Origin: Candidatus Bathyarchaeota archaeon
Lineage (GTDB): Archaea; Thermoproteota; Bathyarchaeia; TCS64
DNA length: 14,610 nucleotides
Assembly: GCA_018396515.1 (NCBI GenBank)
Contig: JAGTQJ010000001.1
Location: forward strand, 18,889 to 33,498
Direction: 5' to 3'
Shown here: piece after piece, positions 1 through 7,550 of the stretch
Numbering within the stretch: the stretch's first letter is position 1
Layout of the letters: each line of letters starts with the position of its first letter
Position numbers and translations under genes: made by a program
The notes under the pieces: model-generated
The model's database searches: none
Told to the model about the DNA's origin: nothing
The model's input: only the letters and a program-made list of their open reading frames with translations

Positions 1-416
1 ACACCCTATACGAACTTGCGATAGTAACGAGGGCCGCACCCGCGAGGATCCTCGGCCTGGAGGGGAAGGGGCATCTAGGTGTAGGAGCCGACGCCGACAT
101 CTCCCTATATAGGCTCGACCCATACGCCACGGACCTATCAAAGGATTACAAGAGGGTGAGGGAGGCCCTTAGGAGGGCAGCCTACACGATAAAGGGTGGT
201 GAGATAGTAGCTATCGATGGTGAGGCTCTAAACACCAGCTATGGAAAGACCTACTGGGTTGACGTTAAGGTTCCGGAGCGGGATGAAGAGAGGATAAAAC
301 GTGACCTGAATGAGAGGTTTGAGAGGTACTACAGCGTAAAGCTTGAGAACTATCCCATCGAGGAGGGGGACCTCAGGTTCTCCTCTCCTCTAAGGATAAG
401 GGGGGAGGGGATCTAA
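1..416 (+). CDS. fwdA: Formylmethanofuran dehydrogenase subunit A, C-terminal end (5' partial)
   Basis: The reading frame is open from base 3 with no start in the window and ends at TAA 414-416, giving the last 137 residues of a protein whose family is usually about 560-580 aa. FwdA/FmdA is the amidohydrolase-fold subunit that handles the formyl group between the tungsten/molybdenum formate site and methanofuran in the first step of CO2 reduction. The visible part carries the family's tail: RAAPARILGLEGKGHLGVG followed by ADADISLY, then the beta-sandwich segment around AAYTIKGGEIVAIDGE and the GKTYWVDV strand. The metal-binding His/Lys residues lie upstream, outside the window. The stop codon overlaps the next gene's ATG by one base (TAATG), so it is translationally linked to the ferredoxin and the hdr genes. 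Other cyclic amidohydrolases (dihydroorotase-like) share the ADADI motif, but the GKTYWVDV tail and the hdr/ferredoxin neighbours favour FwdA. Confidence 0.85.
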   Translation, partial: TLYELAIVTRAAPARILGLEGKGHLGVGADADISLYRLDPYATDLSKDYKRVREALRRAAYTIKGGEIVAIDGEALNTSYGKTYWVDVKVPERDEERIKRDLNERFERYYSVKLENYPIEEGDLRFSSPLRIRGEGI

Positions 417-781
417 TGGTCTGGGAGCCTAAGAGGCGCGGCGCCATCGTGAAGAGGGATGTCGATGACCACACGATAATGGAGAGGAGCCTCCTCGTGA
501 AGAGGTACGAGCTTGAGCTGGACAGGAAGAAGTGCATCGGATGCGGAATATGCGCCGATGCCTGTCCGAAGGAGGCAATCAAATACTCCCCGGCGGAGTT
601 CAAAGGGATAAGGGCCATCTCCCGACCAAGCATAGATTTCGATCCTGAACTATGCGTCCTATGCGGAGAATGCGTAACGGTTTGCCCCCTACACGCCCTC
701 ACCATGAGGATGGATGGGGCTGAGAGGATCCCAGTCGTGGAGCTCAACGTATTCGCCCAAGCCACGAGGAAGAGGTGGTGA
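416..781 (+). CDS. Dicluster 2x[4Fe-4S] ferredoxin, FwdF/FwdG-like
   Basis: This 121-aa electron carrier has two classical C-x2-C-x2-C-x3-C-P motifs at Cys40/43/46/50 and Cys80/83/86/90, enough for two [4Fe-4S] clusters. An unusual basic N-terminal stretch of about 35 residues (KRRGAIVKR onward) precedes the first cluster, and about 30 residues follow the second. It sits between fwdA (1-nt overlap, ATG 416 inside the TAA) and hdrA (start 2 nt after its TGA). It therefore most likely wires formylmethanofuran dehydrogenase to the HdrA flavoprotein, the place filled in methanogens by the larger polyferredoxin FwdF or the small FwdG. It is much shorter than FwdF, which has eight clusters. The Cys motifs and the position are seen directly; the physical role as a wire is inferred from operon context. 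No membrane segment or signal peptide is visible, so it is cytosolic. Confidence 0.85.
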   Translation: MVWEPKRRGAIVKRDVDDHTIMERSLLVKRYELELDRKKCIGCGICADACPKEAIKYSPAEFKGIRAISRPSIDFDPELCVLCGECVTVCPLHALTMRMDGAERIPVVELNVFAQATRKRW

Positions 782-783
782 CC

Positions 784-3213
784 ATGGAGGAGCCCAGGAT
801 AGGGGTATACGTCTGCCACTGCGGCCTCAACATAGCTGCTACAGTAGAATGTGAGGAGGTAGCTAAAAGGGCTAGTGGCCTACCCAACGTAGTGTTATCC
901 AAGGACTACAGGTATATGTGCTCCGACCCAGGCCAGGAGATGATAAGGAAGGACATAGTGGAGCATGGCCTCAACAGGGTTATCGTCGCCGCCTGCTCCC
1001 CCAGAATGCATGAGCAGACCTTCAGGAGATGCGTCGCCTCAGCAGGCCTAAACCCCTTCCTCTTCGAGATGGCGAACATCAGGGAGCTCTGCAGCTGGTG
1101 CCACACCCACCACCCAATAGAGGCCACGGAAAAGGCCTTCGACCTCGTGAAGATGGCCGTCGCAAAGGCGAGATACCTCAACCCCCTTGAGGTTATAAAG
1201 GTCCCGGTGACAAAGGCATCCCTCGTCATAGGAGGGGGAGTAGCCGGGATCCACGCAGCCCTAGACCTCGCAGATATGGGCTTCAAGGTCTACCTCGTAG
1301 AAAGAAGCCCAACAATAGGGGGGCACATGGCCCAGCTTGATAAGACCTTCCCGACGCTGGACTGCTCCATCTGCATCCTCGGCCCTAAGATGGTTGATGT
1401 TGCCCAGCACCCGAATATCGTTCTGCTGACCTACTCCGAGGTCAGGAGGGTTGAGGGATACATCGGGAACTTCAGGGTGACCGTTGTGAGGAAGCCCAGG
1501 TACGTGGTGGAGAGGGAGTGTAATGGGTGTGGGGAGTGCGCCAAGGCCTGCCCCGTCGAGGTCCCAAACGAGTTCGATGAGGGGTTGGGGTTTAGGAAGG
1601 CGATATACATGCCATTCCCGCAGGCCGTCCCTGCGAAGTACACCATAGACAGGAGGGCTTGCATAGAGTGCATGGGCTGCGTCGAGGCATGCAGGCTCCA
1701 GGGGAGGAACGCCATAGACCTGGATATGAGGGAGGAAGAGATACAGCTCGAGGTGGGAACCATCATCGTCGCAACAGGATACGACCTATATGACGCCTCA
1801 AGAATCAAGGCTTACGGCTACGGGATTTATGACAACGTCTTCGCGGCCCTAGAATTCGAGAGGATGATCAACGCCTCGGGTCCAACGATGGGCCAGATAA
1901 TTAGGCACTCGGATAAGAGGGTTCCAAACAGCCTCGCATTCATAACATGCGTCGGGTCTCGAGATGAGAAGGCCAACATCTATTGCTCAGGGTTTTGCTG
2001 CATGTACACCCTCAAGAATGCACTTCTAATGAGGGAGCACTACCCAAACACGAAGATATACATCCTCTACATGGATATGAGGACCCCCTTCAAGGGGTAC
2101 GAGGAGTTCTTCAGGAGGGCGAGGGAGGAAGGTATAATATTCCTAAGGGGGCGCCCAACTGAGATCTACGAAGACCCGAAGACGAAGAACCTCCTCATAT
2201 CGATGGAGAACATCTCCACAGGAGAGCCTATGGATCTGGAGGTGGAGATGGTGGTCCTCTCACCAGCAGCCGTTCCTCCGGAGGGGAGCGAGGAGCTGGC
2301 CAGAGCTCTCACCATACCCAGGGAGATGAGCGGCTTCTTCATGGAGGCCCACGCGAAGCTCAAGCCTATAGACGCTGCCACCGACGGGGTCTTCCTCTGC
2401 GGGGCTGCCCACGGACCCAAGGATATTCCATACAGCGTCTCACAGGGGAGCGCGGCGGCCTCCAGGGCGGCCAGGATAATGGCGAGGGGGGAGTGGGAGA
2501 TAGAGCCGATAGTCGCATATGTAGACCCGGAGAAATGTAGGAACACCAAGGCAAAATGCGGGATATGCACAACAAAGTGCCCATATGGGGCCATCACAGC
2601 GGAGGAGGGCAGGGCTGCGGTTGTGAACACAGCCAAGTGCCATGGATGCGGGACCTGCGCCGCCGACTGCCCAGCCAACGCCATAACCCAGATGCACTTC
2701 ACAGACGCTCAGATCATCGCACAGATCCACGCGGCCCTAGAGGAGAAACCTGAGGAGAAGATCCTAGGTTTTCTATGCAACTGGTGCAGCTATGGGGCAG
2801 CAGACCTCGCCGGGACAAGCCGCTTCGAGTATCCCACAGAGATAAGGATAATCAGGGTCATGTGCTCAGGGAGGATAGACAGGGACTTCGTCCTAGAGGC
2901 CTTCAGGAAGGGGGCTGGAATGGTCCTAGTCTCGGGATGCAGGTTTGGGGACTGTCATTATATATCTGGAAACTACAACGCCGAGAAGAGGATAAAACCC
3001 CTATTCTCACTCCTACCCAGATTGGGAATAAGCCCGGAGAGGCTTAGGCTGGAGTGGTTCTCGGCTGCGGAGGCCGGCTTCTACGTCAACCTGGTTAAAG
3101 AGATGTCGAAAACCCTGAGGGAACTCGGGACTGATAGGATAAGGATGGAGAACGAGAAGGCTAGACCCCTTCTGGACAGGATGCTCATCCATCTAGGAGG
3201 CGGGGGATCTTGA
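784..3213 (+). CDS. hdrA: Heterodisulfide reductase subunit A fused to MvhD/FlpD domain (HdrA-MvhD)
   Basis: HdrA is the FAD-containing, electron-bifurcating subunit of cytosolic heterodisulfide reductase. Numbering from ATG 784 (809 aa): the HdrA-specific start YVCHCGLNI lies at the N-terminus; an FAD-binding GGGVAG at 150-155; the DKTFPTLDCSICILGP segment; one ferredoxin motif at Cys246/249/252/256; a second C-x2-C-x2-C-x3-C at 293/296/299/303, where Arg replaces the usual Pro; the CVGSRDE and YCSGFCCMYTLKNA cysteines (389, 401, 405, 406) of the thioredoxin-reductase-like core; and two C-terminal clusters at 585/592/595/599 and 619/622/625/629. From about residue 660 an MvhD-type [2Fe-2S] domain follows (FLCNWCSYGAADLAG, VMCSGR, GCRFGDCHY), which is a separate gene in many methanogens. 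A GTG at 775 is in frame, but ATG 784 has GAGGTG 6 nt upstream and gives the expected MEEPRIGVYVCHCG start. Its stop overlaps the hdrC start by 4 nt. Confidence 0.95.
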   Translation: MEEPRIGVYVCHCGLNIAATVECEEVAKRASGLPNVVLSKDYRYMCSDPGQEMIRKDIVEHGLNRVIVAACSPRMHEQTFRRCVASAGLNPFLFEMANIRELCSWCHTHHPIEATEKAFDLVKMAVAKARYLNPLEVIKVPVTKASLVIGGGVAGIHAALDLADMGFKVYLVERSPTIGGHMAQLDKTFPTLDCSICILGPKMVDVAQHPNIVLLTYSEVRRVEGYIGNFRVTVVRKPRYVVERECNGCGECAKACPVEVPNEFDEGLGFRKAIYMPFPQAVPAKYTIDRRACIECMGCVEACRLQGRNAIDLDMREEEIQLEVGTIIVATGYDLYDASRIKAYGYGIYDNVFAALEFERMINASGPTMGQIIRHSDKRVPNSLAFITCVGSRDEKANIYCSGFCCMYTLKNALLMREHYPNTKIYILYMDMRTPFKGYEEFFRRAREEGIIFLRGRPTEIYEDPKTKNLLISMENISTGEPMDLEVEMVVLSPAAVPPEGSEELARALTIPREMSGFFMEAHAKLKPIDAATDGVFLCGAAHGPKDIPYSVSQGSAAASRAARIMARGEWEIEPIVAYVDPEKCRNTKAKCGICTTKCPYGAITAEEGRAAVVNTAKCHGCGTCAADCPANAITQMHFTDAQIIAQIHAALEEKPEEKILGFLCNWCSYGAADLAGTSRFEYPTEIRIIRVMCSGRIDRDFVLEAFRKGAGMVLVSGCRFGDCHYISGNYNAEKRIKPLFSLLPRLGISPERLRLEWFSAAEAGFYVNLVKEMSKTLRELGTDRIRMENEKARPLLDRMLIHLGGGGS
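3195..3200 (+). promoter_or_regulatory. Ribosome binding site of hdrC
   Basis: A perfect AGGAGG lies 9 nt before TTG 3210, inside the end of hdrA. It selects TTG 3210 over the in-frame ATG at 3222, which would be 21 nt away. Confidence 0.7.
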
Positions 3214-3692
3214 GTGAGGGGATGCCCGAGGATTTAGCGGCGCTGATAAAGGAGAAGGTTGTCCACTGCTTTCAATGCGGCTCCTGTGTGGGCAGCTGCC
3301 CCACGGCCAGGGCTATACCCGAGTATAACCCTAGGAGGATGATGGAGGAATTGATACTTGGGCGATGGAGGGGGGTCCTCTCGGGGAGGATGATATGGCT
3401 GTGCACCCTCTGCCACACCTGCTATGAGGTATGCCCACAGGGGGTTGGAATCTCACATATAATAGTGGAGCTCAGAAACCATGCTGCTAGGATGGGGCTT
3501 GCCCCCCCGGAATACCTTAACAACGTGAGGCAGGTGGCCTCAACCGGGTGGACATCGCCACTCACAGGTGCTGTCCAGAGGATAAGGAAGGAGCTGGGCC
3601 TCCCAGAGGTAAAAACGGCTGGTGTTGAGGAGGTGGGGAGGCTCATCGAGCTAACTGAGCTGGGAAGGATGATGGGGGAGCAGCGGAGTTGA
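3210..3692 (+). CDS. hdrC: Heterodisulfide reductase subunit C (HdrC), iron-sulfur protein
   Basis: HdrC is the small iron-sulfur subunit that passes electrons from HdrA to the catalytic HdrB. The 160-aa product has the two HdrC cluster motifs: Cys20/23/26/30 (CFQCGSCVGSCP) and Cys65/68/71/75 (CTLCHTCYEVCP), separated by the family's YNPRRMMEELILGR helix region and followed by GVGISHIIVELRNHA. The size is slightly below that of typical methanogen HdrC (about 180-190 aa). The start is TTG 3210, overlapping the hdrA TGA and supported by the AGGAGG at 3195-3200. The 3' end overlaps hdrB in the same TTGA arrangement, so HdrA, HdrC and HdrB should be made together in a fixed ratio. The gene order A-C-B matches the linked hdrCB pairs of methanogens. 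Cytosolic; no membrane helices, so it is not the HdrDE type. Confidence 0.95.
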   Translation: MSEGMPEDLAALIKEKVVHCFQCGSCVGSCPTARAIPEYNPRRMMEELILGRWRGVLSGRMIWLCTLCHTCYEVCPQGVGISHIIVELRNHAARMGLAPPEYLNNVRQVASTGWTSPLTGAVQRIRKELGLPEVKTAGVEEVGRLIELTELGRMMGEQRS

Positions 3693-4561
3693 GATACGCA
3701 TTCTTCCTGGGGTGCATGATCCCATTAAGGCTTCCCCATATAGAGAGAGCCACGAGGATGGCATTGGAGGCAGTAGGGGTCGAACTATTGGATATGGAGG
3801 GGGCCTCCTGCTGCGGTGAGCCCATATCGATACAATCACTCGATAGGGAGGCATGGATCGCCCTAGCCGCCAGGAACCTATGCATCGCGGAGGAGATGAA
3901 GGCTGACATTCTAACCATCTGCAGCGGATGTTACGAGACATTAAAGACGGCGAACGTTTCCATGAAAAGGGAAACTAGCTTAAGGGAGAGGATAAATGAA
4001 AAACTATCCGCCATCGGTAAAGAGTTCAGGGGAACCATAGAGGTTAAGAACATCATCGAGGTCCTGGGGGAGGTAGGAGAGGAGAGGATAAAGGCACATC
4101 TTAAAAGGCCCCTGAAGGGGATAAGGGTGGCCGCCCATCCAGGCTGCCATCTCCTCCGCCCAAGCGAGATAATACAGTTCGATGATCCAATGAGGCCAGT
4201 ATTGCTGGATAGGCTCATAAGACTCCTAGGGGCTGAGAGCATCCAATATCCGAAGAAGATGCTATGCTGCGGGGCTGGCCTTAGGCTAGTGGACCTAGAG
4301 AAGGCCAATAAGCTCGTCGAGATGAAGCTGAGCCTGATAGAATCCGCTGAAACAGACTGTATCGTTTTGGTCTGCCCCTACTGCATGATCCAGTATGATC
4401 TCACCCAGAGGATGATTAAAAGAGAGGATAAGGCACCCTTCAACATCCCAGTGTTATATTACTCTGAACTCCTCTCCCTTGCATTAGGTTTCTCTCCCTC
4501 AGAGATAGGTCTAAGATTCCACAGGACGAGTGTTGAGCCCTTACTGAAGAAGCTGCCCTAA
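3689..4561 (+). CDS. hdrB: Heterodisulfide reductase subunit B (HdrB), CCG-domain catalytic subunit
   Basis: HdrB carries the two non-cubane [4Fe-4S] clusters that split CoM-S-S-CoB or, in non-methanogens, another disulfide or thiol substrate. The 290-aa protein has two complete CCG motifs. The first is Cys9, Cys41-Cys42, Cys78/Cys81 (C-x31-CC-x35-C-x2-C, seen as FLGCM, SCCGEP, CSGCYETLK). The second is Cys153, Cys193-Cys194, Cys229/Cys232 (HPGCHLL, LCCGAG, CPYC). All ligand cysteines are kept, so it should be active. The start is TTG 3689, overlapping the hdrC TGA by 4 nt; no ATG nearby gives a better N-terminus, because Cys9 must be included. This is the last gene of the operon: the next gene is on the other strand and ends 13 nt away. 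The substrate cannot be read from the sequence. Confidence 0.95.
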   Translation: MRYAFFLGCMIPLRLPHIERATRMALEAVGVELLDMEGASCCGEPISIQSLDREAWIALAARNLCIAEEMKADILTICSGCYETLKTANVSMKRETSLRERINEKLSAIGKEFRGTIEVKNIIEVLGEVGEERIKAHLKRPLKGIRVAAHPGCHLLRPSEIIQFDDPMRPVLLDRLIRLLGAESIQYPKKMLCCGAGLRLVDLEKANKLVEMKLSLIESAETDCIVLVCPYCMIQYDLTQRMIKREDKAPFNIPVLYYSELLSLALGFSPSEIGLRFHRTSVEPLLKKLP

Positions 4562-4574
4562 TAGTTGCAGTAGA

Positions 4575-5450
4575 TCACCTCTTTATCTCCGAGATGATGT
4601 ATCTGATTATCTCTTCAGCTATGTTGGTCTCCGTGACGCTCTGAAGCCCCATCCACCCGGGTTGACTGTTAACCTCGACTATCCTCGGCCCATCCCCCCC
4701 CTCTAGTACGTCTACGCCCGCGACCATGCAGCCCACAACCTTTGAGGCCTTCACAGCAAGCTCCTCCAACTCCCCTCCCAGCTCAAGGGGCTCGGGTCTG
4801 GCCCCCTGGCTTACATTCGTCTTCCATCCCTCTGCAACCCTTCTCATCGATGCCAGGACCCTATCGCCCAGGACGAATGCCCTGATATCCGTGGATCCAT
4901 GCTCTATGTACTCCTGAATGTAGATGACCTGATGGTGGAAGGATAGGGCCCTGAAGATCCTCTCAGCGACATCACGATCAGAGACCCTCGTGGATCCAAT
5001 CCCCCTACTTCCGAATATGGGCTTTACCACCACATCCCCCCCAAGCTCCTCGAAGGCCTTTAGCGCATGAGTCGAGCTCTCGGTGACTACTGTTCGGGGT
5101 ACAGGGAGGCCGGCCTCCTCAAGAAGGGTTAGTGCGAAATACTTGTCCACAGCCCTCTCTATCGATTTAGGCGGATTCACAACGAGGAGACCTAACCTCT
5201 CGAGTCGGTAGAGGAGGTCCATCCTGAAGATGATCTCCTCAAGAGAGCCCCTACCGATGGGACGGATGATAAGGGCGTCGAGATCTAGAAGGTCCTCTCC
5301 ATCATATGAGGCCGCGGGCCTAAATCCCACTCTCGCCATTATCTCCGGGAACCTCAAGATCAGGGATCCAACGCCAAACCTCCTCATTGCCTCAAGGAGC
5401 TGCATCGAGCACCAGCTACTCTCATCCCGGGTTAGAAGCCCGAACCTCAA
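4575..5450 (-). CDS. RimK-like ATP-grasp ligase; probable H4MPT (or F420) glutamate ligase, MptN/CofF type
   Basis: This is an ATP-grasp amino-acid ligase of the RimK family, 291 aa from TTG 5450. Visible landmarks in order are the N-terminal RFGLLTRDESSW strand; INPP-like VVNPPKSIERAVDKY with the following LLEEAGLPVPRT; the ATP-binding VVKPIFGSRGIGS; DIRAFVLGDRV; and the Mg-binding carboxylates in AGVDVLE and VEVNSQPGWMGLQ. In archaea this layout is found in MptN, which adds glutamate to tetrahydromethanopterin, and in CofF, which caps F420 with glutamate; lysine- and RimK-type paralogues also exist. The fwd, mtd and F420-enzyme neighbours make a cofactor role attractive, MptN first, but the substrate is inferred. 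A G-run (plus-strand C-run 5458-5464) lies 7 nt before TTG 5450 and favours it over TTG 5456, which is 1 nt away. It converges on hdrB with a 13-nt gap. Confidence 0.8.
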   Translation of the reverse strand: MRFGLLTRDESSWCSMQLLEAMRRFGVGSLILRFPEIMARVGFRPAASYDGEDLLDLDALIIRPIGRGSLEEIIFRMDLLYRLERLGLLVVNPPKSIERAVDKYFALTLLEEAGLPVPRTVVTESSTHALKAFEELGGDVVVKPIFGSRGIGSTRVSDRDVAERIFRALSFHHQVIYIQEYIEHGSTDIRAFVLGDRVLASMRRVAEGWKTNVSQGARPEPLELGGELEELAVKASKVVGCMVAGVDVLEGGDGPRIVEVNSQPGWMGLQSVTETNIAEEIIRYIISEIKR

Positions 5451-5540
5451 TATCAAACCCCCCCTTTAAAACTGTGTAGGGACCTATTTGAATAGGAAGG
5501 CGTGCTATGAAAAGCTTTTTACCCCCTCCTCCAAGGTATC

Positions 5541-7343
5541 ATGACTTGTCTTCGAGATACGGATTCAGAAGCTTTATTGAACATACGTTCCGCCAGCTCC
5601 CCCCACTTCTCCAGCGAGGGAAGGAATATCCTGTTCCTCACGAATATCATCGGAACCCCACAGGTCTGGAGGGTTCCAGTCGAGGGAGGGTGGCCGGAGC
5701 AGATGACCTACTACGATGACAGGGTTACGGGCATAAGGTGCTCCCCAAGGGATGAGAGAATAGCCTTCTCGAAGGACCAAGGTGGGAATGAGAGAGATCA
5801 GATATTTATGTTACATCCCGATGAAGGGCTTGTCACCGAAGTGGCCATGGAGGAGGATATGATCCACGGCCTTGGGCCATGGTCTCCGGACGGGAGTTTT
5901 CTAAGCTTTAGATCCAACTCCAGGCATAGGGCATTCTTCGACATCTACATCTTGGACACATACTCTGGAGAGGTTAGGCTGATCCTTGAGCATGATGGGA
6001 TGAATACGCCTGAGGCATGGTCAAACAATGGAAGGTGGCTTTTAGTTAAGAGGCAGAACACCAATCTAGACTCTGATCTATACCTCATCGACGTCGAGAA
6101 GGGTAGCAGCAGATGCATAACCACCCATGGCGGAGAGGCGTCATACGCTGATCCAGCTTTCACACCCGATGATAGATCCATCATATGCCTCTCAAACAGA
6201 GATAGAGAGTTCATGGCCATGGTCTCCATCAACCTCGAGGACGGCCATGAGGAGGAGATACTGGAGGAAGATTGGGACTTAGAGGCCCTAAGTTTGACAG
6301 GGGACGGGGAGAGGGCTGCATATGCGGTCAATGAGGAGGGATACTCGAAGCTTAAGATCATGAGGCTATCCGATGGGAGAATCGAAGATGTCGAGGGATT
6401 ACCCCCTGGGGTTGTGAGCGAGGCAAAATGGTCTCCGGACGGGATGATGCTGGCCTTCACCTTCAGCAGCTCAAGATTCAACTCCGACATATGGATCTAC
6501 CGATATAGAGATGGTTCGGTCTACAGGCTGACTAAAAGTGATAGAGGGGGCATCCCACAAAGTGCATTCGCGGAGCCCGACCTCATTCGCTTCCAGACGT
6601 TCGACGGTTTAAGCATGCCAGCCTTCCTCTACCTCCCAAGAACCTGGACTGGGGAGAAACCTCCTGTTGTTATGTATATCCACGGCGGCCCAGAGTCGCA
6701 GTTTAGACAGAGCTTCAACGAGGTGATCCAGTACCTTGTTAACCACGGCTACGCGGTCTTCTCTCCGAATGTAAGAGGGAGCACCGGTTACGGTAAGACG
6801 TATGTCCACCTCGATGACACATATAGGCGGATGGATTCGGTTAAGGATCTCAGATACGCCCAGAAATGGCTGTCGAGCTGCGGTAGAGTTGACCCCAAAA
6901 GGATAGCCCTATTAGGGGGGAGCTATGGGGGCTTCATGGTTCTCTCAGCTTTAACTGAATACCCAGAGCTATGGGCTGCTGGTGTAGACCTCTACGGGAT
7001 TGCCAACTTCCTGACCTTCCTGAGGAATACGGGGCCTTGGCGCAGGAGGTTGAGGGCCTGTGAATATGGTGATCTAGAGAGAGATGCGCAACTCTTGAGC
7101 GAGATATCCCCCATAAACAAGGCCGATAGGATCAAAGCTCCCCTGATGGTGGTTCACGGAGAGAACGATCCCAGGGTTCCCAGATCCGAGACCGATCAGA
7201 TAATCGAAGCCATGAGGCGTAGGGGGATACCCTTCAAATACATAATCTTTGATGACGAGGGACATGGGATAGTCAAGCTGAAGAACCGCATCAAGGCCTT
7301 CGAGGCCATAGTCGAGTTCTTCGATGAGCACCTAGCACCATAG
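5541..7343 (+). CDS. S9-family (prolyl oligopeptidase/acylaminoacyl-peptidase-like) serine peptidase
   Basis: This cytosolic alpha/beta-hydrolase peptidase has 600 aa, close to the archaeal acylaminoacyl-peptidase size. Residues 1 to about 340 form a beta-propeller of WD40/PD40-like blades (repeated WSPDG-type strands at LGPWSPDGSFLSF, FTPDDRSIICLSN and AKWSPDGMMLAFT) that filters peptides. The C-terminal domain carries the oxyanion-loop HGGPESQ, NVRGSTGYG, the nucleophile elbow GGSYGGF with Ser461, Asp543 (GENDPRVP) and His575 (DEGHGI), so the triad is intact. No signal peptide or membrane helix is seen at the MTCLRDTDSE start. The ATG at 5541 has AAGGT a few bases upstream and a T-rich AT stretch about 20 nt before, consistent with its own promoter and a short leader. 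It likely trims peptides to amino acids; a link to the C1 genes is not evident. Dipeptidyl-peptidase or oligopeptidase activity cannot be told apart here. Confidence 0.93.
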   Translation: MTCLRDTDSEALLNIRSASSPHFSSEGRNILFLTNIIGTPQVWRVPVEGGWPEQMTYYDDRVTGIRCSPRDERIAFSKDQGGNERDQIFMLHPDEGLVTEVAMEEDMIHGLGPWSPDGSFLSFRSNSRHRAFFDIYILDTYSGEVRLILEHDGMNTPEAWSNNGRWLLVKRQNTNLDSDLYLIDVEKGSSRCITTHGGEASYADPAFTPDDRSIICLSNRDREFMAMVSINLEDGHEEEILEEDWDLEALSLTGDGERAAYAVNEEGYSKLKIMRLSDGRIEDVEGLPPGVVSEAKWSPDGMMLAFTFSSSRFNSDIWIYRYRDGSVYRLTKSDRGGIPQSAFAEPDLIRFQTFDGLSMPAFLYLPRTWTGEKPPVVMYIHGGPESQFRQSFNEVIQYLVNHGYAVFSPNVRGSTGYGKTYVHLDDTYRRMDSVKDLRYAQKWLSSCGRVDPKRIALLGGSYGGFMVLSALTEYPELWAAGVDLYGIANFLTFLRNTGPWRRRLRACEYGDLERDAQLLSEISPINKADRIKAPLMVVHGENDPRVPRSETDQIIEAMRRRGIPFKYIIFDDEGHGIVKLKNRIKAFEAIVEFFDEHLAP

Positions 7344-7471
7344 AATCATGGATATCCCCACTCCTTCCCCAAAATAATTAAATCACACGTAAAATCATAA
7401 AACCACGATGTTTTCACTCTTTATGTTACAATCTTGAGAATAATATGTCCTTGTAAAAAGATAAAATTTAA

Positions 7472-7502
7472 TTCAACTATTTGATATCTACGATTAGTTG
7501 AA
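7472..7502. repeat. Inverted repeat, 8-bp arms, in the mtd upstream region
   Basis: TTCAACTA at 7472-7479 and its exact reverse complement TAGTTGAA at 7495-7502 are separated by 15 nt, so the arm centres are 23 bp apart, about two helical turns. The site ends about 18 bp before the TATA-like CATATAATAG. It could be a dimeric regulator's operator or, if transcription begins upstream, an RNA hairpin. The repeat is directly seen; the role is inferred. Confidence 0.45.
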
Positions 7503-7518
7503 ACTTCCTCAAAAAACT

Positions 7519-7530
7519 CATATAATAGTA
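7519..7530 (+). promoter_or_regulatory. Candidate TATA box for mtd
   Basis: TCATATAATAGT lies about 38 nt before ATG 7562. With archaeal spacing of about 25 nt from TATA to start site, transcription would begin near 7545-7550, just at the Shine-Dalgarno, so an upstream AT-rich element near 7456-7470 is a rival promoter. Confidence 0.35.
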
Positions 7531-7544
7531 AATGATAGTTTTTT

Positions 7545-7550
7545 GGAGGT
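7545..7550 (+). promoter_or_regulatory. Ribosome binding site of mtd
   Basis: GGAGGT sits 11 nt before ATG 7562. It lies downstream of the earlier in-frame ATG at 7532, so it decides the start in favour of 7562. Confidence 0.65.

Noticed and set aside
775..783. GTG 775 as the hdrA start
   Set aside because: It sits inside the likely GAGGTG ribosome site, and ATG 784 gives the standard HdrA N-terminus.
1660..1692. HdrA second ferredoxin motif lacking the usual Pro after the last Cys as a defect
   Set aside because: All four cysteines (293/296/299/303) are present; the proline is not a ligand and is often absent in HdrA, so no loss of function is implied.
2166..2702. Long minus-strand open frame inside hdrA
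   Set aside because: It is a shadow of the strongly supported hdrA frame, with His/Pro/Ala-rich nonsense composition and no recognisable motif.
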